NCBI GenBank assembly: GCA_013398615.1
Contig: VZSR01002420.1
Location: 2,225,624 to 2,289,623, forward strand
Direction of reading: 5' to 3'
DNA from: Brachypodius melanocephalos
Lineage: Eukaryota; Chordata; Aves; Passeriformes; Pycnonotidae
Length of the DNA stretch: 64,000 bases
A program made the translations under genes and the position numbers. The notes beneath the pieces were generated by a model. That model searched no databases, had not been told where the DNA came from, and saw nothing but the letters and a program-made list of their open reading frames with translations. Every line of letters starts with the position of its first letter. Positions within the stretch are counted from its first letter, which is position 1. Shown in pieces: positions 48,801 through 61,134 of the stretch.

Positions 48801-51800
48801 GTATTGTGGCAGAGAGTGGGACAGAGGACAGCTACTTAGTCTTTCCTATCAGTCTGATAAAATCTAGACCTAGTCAAACAATTATACCCTGCAGCTGTCG
48901 TGATAATTCATATGTGATGCCTTGTTCAAGCTTTTTTTTTCAGTTGGTCTTTGTTATTAGTTAAATACTTTCATTTCTTCCATCATCTCAATTGTTTTCT
49001 GCTTGCTTCCAAGCTTGATCTATGAATAAATAATCAGATATAAAAGGCATGTGCATTTCAAAGTGTGTGAGCAGATAGTACAGTTTGTACCAGTGGCTGC
49101 TGAGGCTGAGCTATAAAGCCAGTGCAGCTGGAGTGCAGAATGCAGTGGGGTTTGTCCTCACAGTTCAGTGTAGGTGAACATGTCCCATCCCTGGATTGTG
49201 CAGAGACACTGCTGAAAGCTGAAGCTTTTTCTTCAGATTGTTGTGTAATTTATCATCCCATATTTGTGTTTATAACGGGTTATATTTATCATTTTCTAAG
49301 TTTGAAATTTGGGGTTCTTCTGAGAGTATAGTACATATAACAGCTGTGCCCAGGTTTGGGCAAGAAGGCCAGTGGCATCCTGGCCTGGATCAGCAATGGT
49401 GTGGCCAGCGGGAGCAGATTGTTCCCCTGTACTCGGCGCTGCTGAGGTTGCACCCCAAAGCCTGTGTCCAGTTTGGGGGCCCTCCTGACAAGAAGGACAT
49501 TGGTGGGCTGGAGCATGTCCAGGGAAGGGCAACAAAGAGAAAGATCTGGAGCACAAATCCTATGAGGAGGAGCTGGAGGTTTTTAACCTGGAGAAAAGAA
49601 GGCTCAGGGGAGACCTTATCCCTGGAAGGAGGTTGTAAGTAGGGAACAAACAACAGGGCAAGAGGAAACTGCCTCAGGTTGAACCAGGGGAAGGCTAGGT
49701 TGGATATTAGGAAAAAATTCTGCACTGAAAGGGTTGTCAAGCATTGGAACAGGCTGCCTGGGGAAAGTGGTGGAGTCACCATCCCTGGAGGTATTTAAAA
49801 TATGTGTTGTGGCACTCAGGAACATGTTGAGTGATGGACTTGGAAGTGTTAGGTTTTGGTTGGACTCAGTCTTCAAGGGTCTTTTCCAACTGAAATGATT
49901 TTATGACTGTAACATAGATTGTCACAGTCCAAGCAGCTTCTCATTTCAGCTGTTAGCCTGGCAAAATGTTTTGGGAGTTTTTTTTCTTCATTTTGTCATG
50001 TTCTAGAGAAGGGAACCCATGTCTAGATTAAGTTGGGAACATTTCTGGCAGCCATGGATTGCTTTATTCTCTGCTCTGGTTTTGTCTGCTTCTCACTTGT
50101 TCTGACCTGCAGTTAAAGCTTCAAGTGTGCTCAGTGTGTCTGGGCTATGAGGGCAAGGTTGGGGATCCTTAGGCTGATGATAAGCAGGGACAGTATTTTA
50201 ATATGAGCTGTTGTTTATGGGATCCAGGGAAGAGAGACAAAGGAAAAATCAATTCTTTCAGTTTCATAAACAAATTATCCCAAGTTTAGCAATGCCTCAA
50301 CTCCAGAAATGGCCATGGAAACACTTTAGAAAACATCTTTCTATTTGGAAATGCTGACTCGCTCCTTTTCCCTCAACTTCCACCAATGAAACTCAAACAT
50401 GACTGAACCAAATCCTGAACTTCTGTATTCATACTCTGTTATAGGAGGTCTTCCTCATATCATCAGAGTGGGGAGAATTGTCACTTCCACTGCAGGAGAT
50501 ACACACAGGAGGTTGTGAATTCTTTCATGGTATTGCTTATCTTGGGCAAGAAACTGCTTTATGTGCTCTCTCATGAGCACATTGTATGGCAGAATGCACA
50601 ATACATAGCAATGCAGCTGAAACAGTTAAGCAAGGGGCAAAATCAAAAAGTTACTTAGGCTTGTGCTTTCACTCAGAAATTTTACATATTATGCTTTTTC
50701 AGAAACAAAAGGAGCTTGACTTTTTCCCAAAATCATAGTAGTATATTTAAGCTAATTCTTGTGTCAAAGCATGAAGGATAGAAATAATATAAAAAAGATT
50801 CTCACTGTGTTATATATTGTAAGTGTTCTTTTTGTTTGAAAACAGAATGAAATATGGACTTGCATTAGAAGACAAAAACATTTTTTGTTTCCTACTGTAT
50901 AGGATTGCAAGGTGCTTCTTTCATGCCTTGCATTTCTCCTGAGGACATGGTGGTTGCTCTTGCCTGTTCTTAATTGCTTCTGCACAGTGATTTTGTTTTT
51001 TGATCATTTAGTGATCTTTGGTTCAGAAACCAAGTGCCACTGATATCTAGGGTTGGAAACTCATTTTGGAGAAATATACTGAAAACCCAAAGCAGTGAGG
51101 CTTTCACATGCTTGTGTGCCAGAAGCTTTAAGGTCAAAAGTCTTTTCCCAGTCAGAGTCAGTGAATTTTACTGTGTGTCACTTTTGAAATACACATTATT
51201 AGCCTACATTTGATTCATTGGCCTCTTGTAAAATTTCTAATCTGAAAGTGTCAGGAGGATTATAGGTTTTATTTGCACACAGAGTCCAAGTCTTGCACAA
51301 CTGTCCAGACCAAAGATGAGTGAAGTTTCTTTGGCATGTACCGCACTACATGGTTGACTATTGAAATCAGTATTTCCTGCTAAGCTCTCTTAGCAGTTAT
51401 TGGTGGCAGAGGCAATACTTTTATTCTTTTATGGCCCAGACAAATGATTTGCAATAATTGGAGAAGCTGGCAGGTGAAATGATGCTGGAATATCTGGGCT
51501 TTCTCCAGCAATAGCTTTTTAAAAAGAGCAGCAGTGAGAGCAGGGAAAGGGGAGTATAAAACTCATCCTTTAAAGTAAAGTTTTGTGTGTTTTGGTGCTT
51601 TCTGCAACTTCTATTCGTTTAAAGGAATCTTGTATTCACAATAAAGATGCTGAAATATTCTGTGGTGTTCATGTAAGGCTTTGGTCTGACCAAATTAGAA
51701 GCTACATTTTTAATATGTTTTAGTCAGAAACAGCTCATATGAGAGCTGTCAGAAAAGGAGTTTTTTGACACACAACTGTTGTGTCACTTTGCACTTTAAG

Positions 51801-54800
51801 TCCCTATTTGACAGTTTTGGAAAGGTGTGGAATAACCCCTTTTTTTTTCCTTTTTCTTTTTCTTTTTTTCATTTGGGTATCTATTTAAGTTACCCACTGC
51901 TATGCTGTCTGCTGCTTTTTCTGGAAATTATATGTGATAGAAGTACAGGCTGTTCTCTGCACCACAGTTGCTGCCAGCTGTTTTCTCTGTCAAAACTTGG
52001 ATTCATTTCACTTCTGTGTTGAGCTGCAGCACAGTTGTTCTTGAACTCTTCCACCTTTGAGAGCTTATTGTGGTCATTCTGTCCTTCTTGATGCTGAAGA
52101 TTCATCTTTTAATAAATAAGTAAATAAATAGCCCAAGTGGTCGTTATGTGTTGACTTATAGATCTCAACCGTTCATTCATCTGATTTCTTATTGTGTTTT
52201 CCTCCCTCCTTTCCCACTTGAATCCTGTGGCACTTGGGAAAATAAAGCTGTGCTGTCTCAAGTCCTTGCCTACTGGAAGAATTTTGCTTAATGCTCAAGA
52301 CTCATGAGCAGAGGAACTGGTGAAAGTATAACTTTATTTTCTGAGCCTTGTATGGGCTTACAGATGATGAAGTATTTGGTAGCCATTTCATACAACACCC
52401 TAATTATAGATGTGCACTTGTGCTGGATGCATGTTTGGACGTGTTTTCTTGTGGAGAAGTCACAGTATCATGCAAGTTTGATCTCCTCCAGGGTTTTTCT
52501 CTACATATACAAATATTTATGTAGTAATTCCATACAAGTGACAAAGTTTTGAGATATCTGCCATTTTAAAGGGAGAAAACATTGTAAATGATATTTTTCC
52601 CTGCAAAGGTATTTAATGTTTAATGTTGACATTACTGCAAGAAAAGGTCTTGCTGGAAATATTTAATGGATGTGAACTCTGAGATGATGTTCTGCCCAGT
52701 GGCAGCAGATATGGCATGTGAAAAACCTGGTGTTGAAAACCAGGCTGATGTGTTTGTTGTGACTTTCCCATCCCAGGCTGAGCTGGGCTTCCCCTCCAGC
52801 TTTCCCAGCCAGATGAAGTTTTGGTCACATGTGATTTCTACAATAAAAGACTTCAAGTAATGAAGTCAGTCCTGTTTCTTGGAAGAGAGGGATCTCTGTG
52901 CCTTGGTGGTGGGTCAGGACCTGTGCTGGGTTGATGTCACAACTTGACCTGACTGCCATGAGCAAATTTTGTTGACTGAAGAAAGAAGACGTGTCCTGTC
53001 AGTTATATGGATTTAGAAAAGTGCTTTGAATTCAGTGATTATTTCACTTAAGATGAGTTGTGTAGGGTTAATGCCTCGTTGCCCATTTTCACGGTGTAGA
53101 TTTGATTATGTGCAGTTGTCCCCAGACCACAAACCTCTCTTATAATTTGCAGACTGTAATGGCAAAAATTAGCTTCTGACCAACAGTGAATTGTTGTTTT
53201 TCTTTTGCAATCAAAACAGTATTTCAACACAATATATTCTTTCTTTTATGTAAACATTGTAGTTGTCTGGGAACTCGGTCTGGGAATGAAAGCAATGCTC
53301 CAAAATTTAAACATTCAGAATGCTGATGTTGGATAAGTATCTGTAGAATAAACACATTTTTTTCTCTAAGTACTTTATTTCTTTGACAGAGTTTCCCAGT
53401 TGAGAATGCTTTCAGTTAACTAGCACAATTTTTCCTCCTTAAGCAATATGGTCTTCTGATTTACTTACTACTGAACAGCAGTAATGCATGAAGGCCCTCA
53501 AATCTGTGGTGTTTGACAAGAATTTTAACTGAAGAATAAAACATTTGGAAATCTATGATTTAGTTAGTGATCAGAGTGTCTTATAAACATTATCAGCTTT
53601 AAATTTCCATTTCAAAATTTGCCACTAGCAATGTAATCTCACCTTCTGAATTCATGCATCTTCACATTAATAATAGTAAAATTCTGATCTCTGAAAATGA
53701 ATTTTTTCATCTCGTGTTTTCTAATGCAGTCACTTTTGGAAGGTGATTCCCAGGTCTGTGCTACTTGAAGAGTTGCAGATACTGTAGGAAAATTTTACCA
53801 GGGAAAGCTTTGACTGTGTAAGTACTTGGTATTGTGTGTCCCAGCCTTGGGGATTGCTTCTGGATTGATGAAGAGTTTTCTTTTGGGAACAGAGTATAGA
53901 ACAGTGGTGTCCCTTTTGCTGCCATTTGGTGCAGTATGGCAAAGAGAAACCTTTGCAGCAAATCCTGAACTGCTGGTTTTTGTCTTTGGGAACCATGTGA
54001 ATTTGGTGGAATGCCCTCACAGTTTTCTGCATTGCAAATTCGTTTTTCCTTATTCTTTGCTTTCTAATTTATTATTTCTTTCTTTCTGTTTCCTTGTAAG
54101 AGGCACAGAGTTTGTAGGGGTCAAGAAGATGGTTCTGGTTCCTTTGAAGACAGATTATCTTTGTGGTGCTTCTCAGGAACTTCCCTCAGAGTTGCGAGAC
54201 TTTGGGAAACAGGTCTTATGTCAGGGTGGTTGCAGGAATATTTCTTCATCACTGACAACAGTGAATTTATCTGCAGGATTGTATGGCCAGGAATGGAGCT
54301 TCTCTTTTGGTTTCATAATGTAACTTATGCTGTGTTCCTGAAAAGCAGAACTGAAACATGTAGTCACTATCTGAGCTAGCAGAGGGGTGGGGGCACTTTT
54401 TCGTAAGAGCTGGTGGAGATGCTTTAGAAAAACCTTAATTACTGTTGAGACACTAAATGTGTGTTTTTTGCCTAATGGCTGTGATGCAAAGAGGAAAATG
54501 CCCTTGGCAGGGTGGAGTAGGACTGCTGGCAAATTTCAAATTTCAGATTTCAAAGATCCAGCTAAAAAGGCAGAATAATCAGAGCCCAAGAAGGTGTGGT
54601 GCAGCCCAGGGACAATACCAACAGGACTTGGCACTTTTCCCATACTCTCATGAGATGCTACTTTATTTCATATATGGTAATTAACATGTTAATTACATGT
54701 TTCTTGATGTGGAGTTTGTACCCTTGTAGTTGCAAGGGTAGAAAGAGGAGAAATGAGTTAAGTCTGTTTCCACTGATAAAAGTTGTAGAACTAGAGAAGG

Positions 54801-57800
54801 TAGATAAATTGATACATATTTGTTATTGTGCTCCATACTTTCTATATGAGAAAACAATGGTTGGAGGTTGTGGCATCTAAACAATTTTGCATATTTATGA
54901 AAACAATGAGTCTACTCTGCTGACATCTGAAAGATGTCTTAATGTGCCAGTTCTGATTGCTATGAGGAATAGTGGCATTTAGACCATGGGATCATGCATT
55001 TGAAAGAAGGAAAATCATGAAATACAGCAGAAGTAACCTATGAAGTAGAATTCTCACGAGAACTGGGTTCTCTCTTTTAAGAAGTGGGGAGGTTAGGATG
55101 TGTCTTTTGTGCCACTCAGTGTGACTTGTTCAGACTAAATAGCCTGGTTTTACTTGTCCCAAAATTACACCACAATTAATGATCCCAACAAGCAGTAAAA
55201 CTGGTAATACACAATGTCCAACACTGTGGAAGAAACATTTGGGCCCCTAAAAGAGGCATTGTTTGGAAGAATGGTATTCATTGCCTTGATATTAGTTGTT
55301 CTCTTTTTATTAGACTGAACACTAATGTTTTTGGGTTTTTGGCTTCTGAGTTATCATTAGTTAGGAGAATTATGACAAAATCTGGACTTCAGTATAGTAG
55401 AAGAATGACGTTGGTACTTATCTATGTCAAGTTAAGAAGAAAAATTCCATTAGTGATAAAGATTGCTAAAATTGTTATTGATCTCGTGTTTTTACATATA
55501 AATTACCTCAGAGTTGTTTGTTTTTCATTTTACTCTTGCAATTTCCTTTTTTCTGCTTGATGCAAAGTGTCTGGTTGCATGTGTTTTTTGGTGGGTTTTT
55601 TTTTTTTTAAACTTGCAAAAACCCTTCACATGTTAAAATTTGAAAAACTTTTCCTAAAACATTGCTGCTTCCATCCTTCTTTTTTGCTGTATTTTGAAAA
55701 TTTAAACTCTCACTTAGCGTGCCTGGAAAAATTTCTGAGGGTTTTTCCAGAATAATAAAACTATTTGTAACTTTGGTACACTTAATGTAGAGTTGCCTCA
55801 GACCTGAGCATATGAATGAGGAGGGTGTGAAGCTGTTGACAGCTGGAGAGGAGCCTTTGGGCCAGCAGGAGCAAGGATGTTAGTTGGATTAAGCTGTAAT
55901 GGTGAGAGGTTGAGGTTTTCCTTATTTGTTTTAGAGGTATGGGATAGACCAAATGCACTATATTCTGCAGGGGAAGCAGGGGGAAGGGAAGTTGAGCCAC
56001 TTGCCAAGTCAGTAATACATTGCTTTTTAATCCTCATAGCTAAAATTGCTGAGCTTTCAGAAACTCCTGAGCTGCCATGGGTGATGTGACACGGTTAACA
56101 CAGGACTCCAGAAACTTCTTGAGCTTTGAACTTGATTTCCATTCAGGTTTTGGATGGGAATGAGTAACTTCATGTTTTAGCTTCACTGTAAATTTTCTTT
56201 TTTTGATGGCTCTTTCAATATATTTATCAGATAAAAATGAGGAGTAAAAAGTTTATTTGGTTTTAGAGAGTTGGAATGTGTTACTGCTGTTATGAATTCT
56301 GCCACATGGCCTGCATCTGCTAAGTTACTAAATTAGTCCTATTTATCCACCTTGCTAAGGTAGTGACTAAATCCTGTTCATGTTCTCAGTGTCGTGGATT
56401 ATATTAGGTTTGTTGTTCACCTTGCCAAAGGGGACACAGAAAAGGAACACAGAGTTGCTTGTGAAGTGTCGAAATGATGCATTTTTGTATAAAACGTTGC
56501 ACGAGTCCGTACTGCAGCTCTTGGACAAACTATTTCAAGTGCTCTGTTCCTCCGAGACTGCTTTATTGGCTCTTGTAGGAGATTGATGCCTGGGAAGAAG
56601 AGGGGAGAGGCCAACTCGGGCTCAGCTTGTTCTTGCCTGTTTCACGATGCTGGCTTGCCTGATCTTGGCCCACTGCAAAGAAAATACCCTGAGAAGTCTA
56701 ATATTAGTCCTTAAAGTGGCTTGCAGATGAGCTTGGTAGTTAAATCTATGTGTTTGTTAACATTTTAGCTTTTTGGGGAGAATGTTCAGCAAAGCCAGAG
56801 CAGTTTTAATCTATGTTAAATAAAGCTGCTGGAAGTCTGTCATTCCTGGAGTGTATCTGTTAAGAGTCAGTGAAACTTGAAGTTATGAATGAGGAATGGC
56901 AGTGTAATTCCAATCCTTCTTAAAAGCTTGATGTAGTAATTGTTGTAGAAAAATATTAACACTCGTACAAACAGGTGTCATTCTTCTGCCTTCCAAAAGA
57001 GAACCAGAATAGCCTTAGAAAGCAATATTGTCTGGCTTTGTGCAAGACTTCTGGTTTGTGTGGCTAGCACTGATTAGTACTGAGCTTAAAGGGAATCATT
57101 GGATTCTGATGCTGTTAAGTGAGGTTTGGCCACCACCCAGCAGCTAATGGTGTCCGTGTTGGCTCAGCTCGACTCAGATAAGGAACAAAAGTATTTTCTT
57201 TCCAATCCAAATGGAAAAAATGTCGAGGTTTTTGTGTGGGGTACTGGCAGCGTGTCTGGCACTGGACAAACTCACAGGAGCACTTGTTAACAAAGTGTTT
57301 CAGAGCAAAGTGAGGAAGCAGGCAGCTGCTTCTGCCTCTTTTGCTGTATTTTTAAATAGCATCCAAACATGAGAGAAGTACAGTGTACTGATATGAACAA
57401 TGCCAAAGGAAAAATTAAAAGCCCTGGTGTCCTTGGATCCCTCCCTTCTCTCCTTGGAAATCTGTGTTCAGCCTTTTGGTCAAAACATTTAGCAGATGCT
57501 CAGTTTCTTTTAGTGTTTCAGAAGGTGAATCTTTGAAATTACTCTGCCTTATGGGTTTGCCAGGATTACATTGTATTCAGCAGTGTTAGTGTTTGCCTGA
57601 TAGTTAAAGCACTCTTTGATCTTGAATGCCCTGTTCCTCCCTTTCAATGATAACAGCAGCTTGTAACAAGCAACAACCCTATTGCTGCTTCCTTTATCTT
57701 TCAGTTTGGTGTTACTTTGTAAAATTTGGTGATTAAAGGGAATAAAATAGTTACTCTTCAGTAGGGTACAGCATTATTCACATAACCAGCGTAACTGGTC

Positions 57801-60800
57801 ATGCTGTTTGGTACATAATTGTATTCAAGTGCTGTCTTATTCTAGCTGGAATCCATTGGGGTTTGCAGTCTGCTATATAACACATACTGGTCTTGCAGGC
57901 TCCCGTGCTGGTGTGGAACAATGCTGGGATGTATCCGTCAGTGCCAGACAAATAATTTTGCTCTAGTAAAGGTCTTCTGATACATTGTGGAAGAAAGCCA
58001 AGTTACATTTATGAAATTTCTAATATAAGCAACAATGCTCAGCATTTAAATTGTAGCACAATAGTCAGAGATTACAGTACTCAATCAGCATCTAGTTTGT
58101 TTTTATAAATGCTTATAGTTGGTTGAATTTCTGTGTATGTACTGTAGGACATTTGGAATTTATCAGAACAGTTTCATGTTGGTTGTCCCACAGTAGAAGG
58201 TTTGACTGCAGGTGGTCTCAGGTATCTCACTCTGGCTGTGGTTTGTCAGGTGGCAAGAAAATCCACCACAAGGCTATGTTATCTTTTTTTGTTGTTTCCA
58301 GCCACCATCCTTGTAATTTTCCCTGTGCCTCAACAAAAAAGAAATCAGTATTCTTGCTCTGGCCTTCTGAGATAGTTTTCCTCCATTGCTACTTGATACT
58401 CGGTTTTGATTTTGCTCCAGTGACTTCTTACCTTTGTTGAAAGTGCCAAGTTCTTAAAAGCCAGAAAATCTTTTTTTGTTTTCTTCCAGATGGTGATTCA
58501 ATAGTCAGGTGTCTGCAGCATTTCTTGACCCATCAGGTGGTTATTCTGTGACCCAAATCCCCAACTCCCTCCCACACACTGGTGGTTTCCAAAATTTTCT
58601 GTATGGTTCTTAAACATTTCAGAAGTTATGTGTGGAAAGATATTGCAAAAATTTAGTGTCTCTTCATGGTCTTAATGAGGAACTCTGCAAATATAGCTTT
58701 GGTGCGTTAAGAGGTTACTGCTTCCAACAACACAGTCGGTCCTTGGGTCAGTAATTTCCAATCCCTGAGCAGATTCAATAAGGAGAAATGCTAAGTGTGG
58801 ATTTCTGATCCAGCGAGAAGCTGAGTGTTTTAATTGAGCTCATTCTCAAGGTGACTGAAGATGTTGGACTTTGCACTGAAAGAGTGTGGGTGTGGCCATA
58901 GGTTTTGTTTGCTGTCACTGTCACAAGAGAGGTGGCATTTTGTCAGCCCTCTAGAAAGGCTCATAAGCTCACTAATATTGTACCTGTTCAGTCTGTGGAG
59001 GGAAACGGGGCTGTTGTGCGTCTGTGGTGCTGCATGAGTCTCTCAGCATGTACCTTGCTCAACATTATTTGAATGCTTCACCTCTACAAGCAGGAGAAAA
59101 CATAATAAACCATTCCTTCTCTAGCGTGGGGTTGGCTGGCTCTCATATGACAGGGCTTTGGGAGGGGATTATCGGATTCGAGAAAATTTAATAAGTTTGG
59201 GAGAGTCTGTGTTGTTGGAACCATTCTTCCATAAATAAACTCTCTTCAGCCTTGTGCTGTGACTGGGTCAGAAATAAGCATAACATTAGATGGTTAAGGA
59301 CCTTGTTATTTTCCATATTTAAGCCTTTCACAGCCAACAGAACTTGTTTCTTTCGCTGTCTGCTTTACGAGCAGCTGTTCAGGCCACAAGACATTTGAAT
59401 TAAAACATCCGTGTTTCCTTTCACATGGGAGTTACATTACTGCTTCCTTCAGCCTTCTTATCCTTGTTATTACAACCCTGTGCAGCATCCTGCTAACATC
59501 ATGTGTTGGAGGCTACATGCACAGGTTTAGGAGGGAACAGCTCTGTTACACAATGGGCGAGGAGCGCACTAATGAGAAATGAGTGAAAAGAAAGGAAAAG
59601 AAACAAAAAGCTTTTTTTCATTTTTTTTCATTTTAGACTGCGTTTTGCTGTTTGTAGAGTATTTGACATAACCTTTTGAGTGGTTCAAATGAACTTTCAG
59701 TATATGAGGTTGTACTATGACATGTGACATAATACATGATGTGTTGGATGTAGGACTGGTAATAAAATTGGGTGGTTTTTTGTTTATTGTTGGTAAAAAA
59801 CAAACAAAAAACACCCAAAGAAATTATCTCCCTCCTAAAACTAGAATAGAAAAGCTCAAGCTGGTAATCTTTTAGTGCCTGTTAATATTAAAGAGCAAAA
59901 TGCTTAGCTGGCCTGTTGAAAGTTGTTCTTAACCCTTCAGAACTGCATGTGATAAGAAAAAGATTATAGATTAACTAAATACTTTAAGTTGTCCTTAACT
60001 TTGGCTGTCAACAAAAATGTGAGTAAAACCTTCACTGTTGGTAGAGATGTACTGGGACGTGCATCCTTTTTTTTTTTTTTTTTTTTTTTTTTCCCCTATT
60101 GAGCGATTCAGTCCTTCCAGAATATGTGACATTCCCAACCTGCACATGTCAGCATAACAGAAAAGTGTGTGTACACTGTTTATTTACAGCTTTATGAGTT
60201 TCAGTGAGGGTTTATCACGGTGATATTGTGACTGAATATAGAGTCTGATTACTTTCTGAAGAATGTAAGACTGCAGACTCTGACCCTTAAATTGTCAAAT
60301 GTTAGCAGATAAAATTTGGGTTGCTGGAAATGTTTTATAGCTATTACAAAACAGTTATTATATAAAATTTTAATGCTGTACAACTTTTGGCAGAGTTTAA
60401 GTCCATGGGATTTCTAGTTCAAGTGCAACAATTGTTTTGTATTTGTTTTATGTATGTTTAGGTATGAAAGTTTCACTAGTGGAGCTATCTGTGTATAGTA
60501 GCTAGAAAATTCCAAGATGTGTATTTGTGCTGATAATGATACGAATGAATTTAGGTTAGCAGAGCAAGACAATTGGTACTGGTGTTGTGACCTTAACTTC
60601 TGTAATTACAGATCTGTTTTCATGGCCTGTGCCCTAACTTGAAGTGAACTGTAAGGATAGATGTAATACTATACACATGACCACATGTACTTTCTACTAT
60701 ATAGCCTTGCATAAAGAAGTCTGTTTGATAAATTCCTTATCAGAAGAGGGTTAGGCAACAGTGGATGGCCTGTAATGTCCTTAGGCAGGCCTGTGTTCTT

Positions 60801-61134
60801 GTAAAAGTTGGTTGTTCTAGGCATAGAGAGATCTCCTAGCCTACTTAAAATGACTGCTTACCCTTCAAACTGCTTTTTTTCTTGCAGACCTTTCAGCAGC
60901 CCAGAGGAAATTTGCCCATTCTCTGAGAGACTTTAAATTTGAATTCATTGGTGATGCAGAGACTGATGATGAGAGATACATAGGTAGGTAAGAAGGGACT
61001 ATGAGTGGCTCTATTTTGTCAATGCCATCCTGCAACATGACTAAACATTTTTTTTATTGTTTTGTATTACAGATGCATCACTTCATGAGTTTTCAAACTT
61101 TTTAAAAAATCTTGAAGAACAAAGAGAAATTTTG
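21367..61134 (+). CDS. ARHGAP10: ARHGAP10 (GRAF2), 5' part: coding exons 1-3, continues beyond the window
   Basis: Three exons join in frame to encode residues 1-104 of a protein whose human form is 786 residues (about 13% here). The product starts MGLQPLEFSDCYLDSPWFRE and continues through LEKTNKFIKELLKDGKNLIA, AQRKFAHSLRDFKFEFIGDA and NFLKNLEEQREIL. This is the beginning of the N-terminal BAR domain, which binds and bends membrane. Known of the family: BAR, PH, RhoGAP and SH3 domains; GAP activity toward CDC42 and RhoA; interaction with FAK/PYK2. The catalytic RhoGAP domain lies outside the window. The start sits in gcagccATGg, a strong Kozak context. Residue 52 is Asn across the exon 1-2 junction, where the human protein has Ser. 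The gene is transcribed away from PRMT9. Confidence 0.96.
26529..26544 (+). repeat. T16 homopolymer
   Basis: Sixteen consecutive T in ARHGAP10 intron 1. Confidence 0.9.
29912..30706 (+). mobile_element. CR1 LINE fragment with reverse-transcriptase remnant, interrupted by assembly gap
   Basis: The left part encodes pieces of CR1 reverse transcriptase: a DFGEALDTVSHRIL-like stretch at 29956, then after a frameshift near 30085, VLFNIFINHLDAGLEGILSK followed by FADH at 30191-30202, then a GGAVDT and RDLDKTEDWA region. FADH stands where the FADD catalytic aspartates should be, so the second Asp is lost. After the gap, CR1 3' UTR landmarks ('ggtggtcacc', 'gagttcaagaagcatttg', 'gatattctgtg') end the element. 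It is inactive and sense to ARHGAP10. Confidence 0.9.
30326..30425. other. Assembly gap (100 N)
   Basis: Exactly 100 undetermined bases, the usual placeholder for a gap of unknown size. It lies within the CR1 fragment between its reverse-transcriptase region and its 3' UTR. Confidence 1.
37940..38600 (-). pseudogene. Unassigned protein-like stretch, apparently frameshifted, antisense in ARHGAP10 intron 1
   Basis: I do not recognise this. An ATG-started 145-codon minus-strand frame (38044-38481) has balanced, helix-like composition (for example AQLRLAVLLTVLPNKSLHVN, then a Cys-containing CEYCEEFSDPQCVRNTALN) unlike the low-complexity translations of nearby intron sequence. Protein-like sequence also appears in other frames on either side: LDALSATVPSQKTTL upstream near 38590-38530 and RKGQHIKEGVRTELQVLLVS downstream near 38035-37970. 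That pattern would fit a decayed coding sequence. A faint resemblance to the helical domain of large lipid-transfer proteins (vitellogenin, MTTP, apoB family) is only a guess. Chance is a real alternative. No poly(A) tail or flanking repeat is visible. Confidence 0.25.
41982..42018 (+). repeat. (TTTA)n(TTTG)n microsatellite
   Basis: About three TTTA units followed by five to six TTTG units in ARHGAP10 intron 1. Confidence 0.9.
42719..42764 (+). repeat. A22 followed by two GA9 units
   Basis: A 22-base A run (42719-42740) continues into two exact 10-bp units, G followed by nine A, and then GAAAA. Confidence 0.95.
43555..44114 (+). mobile_element. CR1 LINE 3' fragment (decayed), intron 1
   Basis: The left part reads 'tggccagcaggggaggga' and 'ctctggggtcccagcacagg', then ORF2 C-terminal remnants (EEMLRELGLFSLEE near 43725-43768) and the CR1 3' UTR ('gtgaggcactggaacatgtt', 'ggtctcatccagccc'). 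It ends in 'ttctatgattctatg'. Stops and indels make it inactive. It is sense to ARHGAP10. Confidence 0.92.
44944..45030 (+). repeat. T-rich tract with T23
   Basis: Short G interruptions lead into 23 T (44992-45014), then ATTATT and a further T run to 45030. It is simple sequence in intron 1. Confidence 0.95.
49346..49910 (+). mobile_element. CR1 LINE 3' fragment (decayed), intron 1
   Basis: It starts in ORF2 ('aagaaggccagtggcatcct', 'gtggccagcgggagcag', DKKDIGGLEHVQGRATK) and passes through 'gaggaggagctggaggt' and a 3' UTR with 'gcattggaacaggctgcctg'. It ends near 'tgattttatgact'. Several frameshifts are present. It is sense to ARHGAP10. Confidence 0.92.
60067..60092 (+). repeat. T26 homopolymer
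   Basis: Twenty-six consecutive T in intron 1, about 0.8 kb upstream of exon 2; too far away to be its polypyrimidine tract. Confidence 0.95.
60888..60983 (+). CDS. ARHGAP10: ARHGAP10 coding exon 2
   Basis: 96 nt encode residues 52-83 and the first base of D84: NLSAAQRKFAHSLRDFKFEF, then IGDAETDDERYI. The acceptor is CTTGCAG|ACCTTT after a T-rich tract. The donor used must be ATAG|GTAGGT to keep frame with exon 3; a second donor, TAG|GTAAGA, overlaps it 4 nt downstream. Confidence 0.95.
61073..61134 (+). CDS. ARHGAP10: ARHGAP10 coding exon 3
   Basis: 62 nt complete D84 and encode up to L104 (DASLHEFSNFLKNLEEQREI and L). The acceptor is TATTACAG|ATGCAT after a T-rich tract, the donor TTTTG|GTGAGT, ending in phase 0. 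The next human exon should begin MALSVTETLIKPLEKFR-like; I do not find it before 64000, so intron 3 runs off the edge. Confidence 0.96.

Larger units (their letters stand above)
21521..60887 (+). other. ARHGAP10 intron 1 (39.4 kb)
   Basis: A long, AT-rich first intron. Recognised contents are three CR1 fragments (about 29.9, 43.6 and 49.3 kb), a 100-N gap, several T or A homopolymers and one protein-like minus-strand stretch near 38 kb. The remaining sequence, including 21.9-29.9, 30.7-37.9, 38.6-43.5, 44.1-49.3 and 49.9-60.9 kb, shows no gene, RNA gene or transposon that I can identify. Open frames there look like chance. Confidence 0.85.

Noticed and set aside
53826..54323. 165-codon plus-strand frame in intron 1
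   Set aside because: The longest frame in the intron, but it lacks an ATG at its start and shows no recognisable domain; most likely chance.
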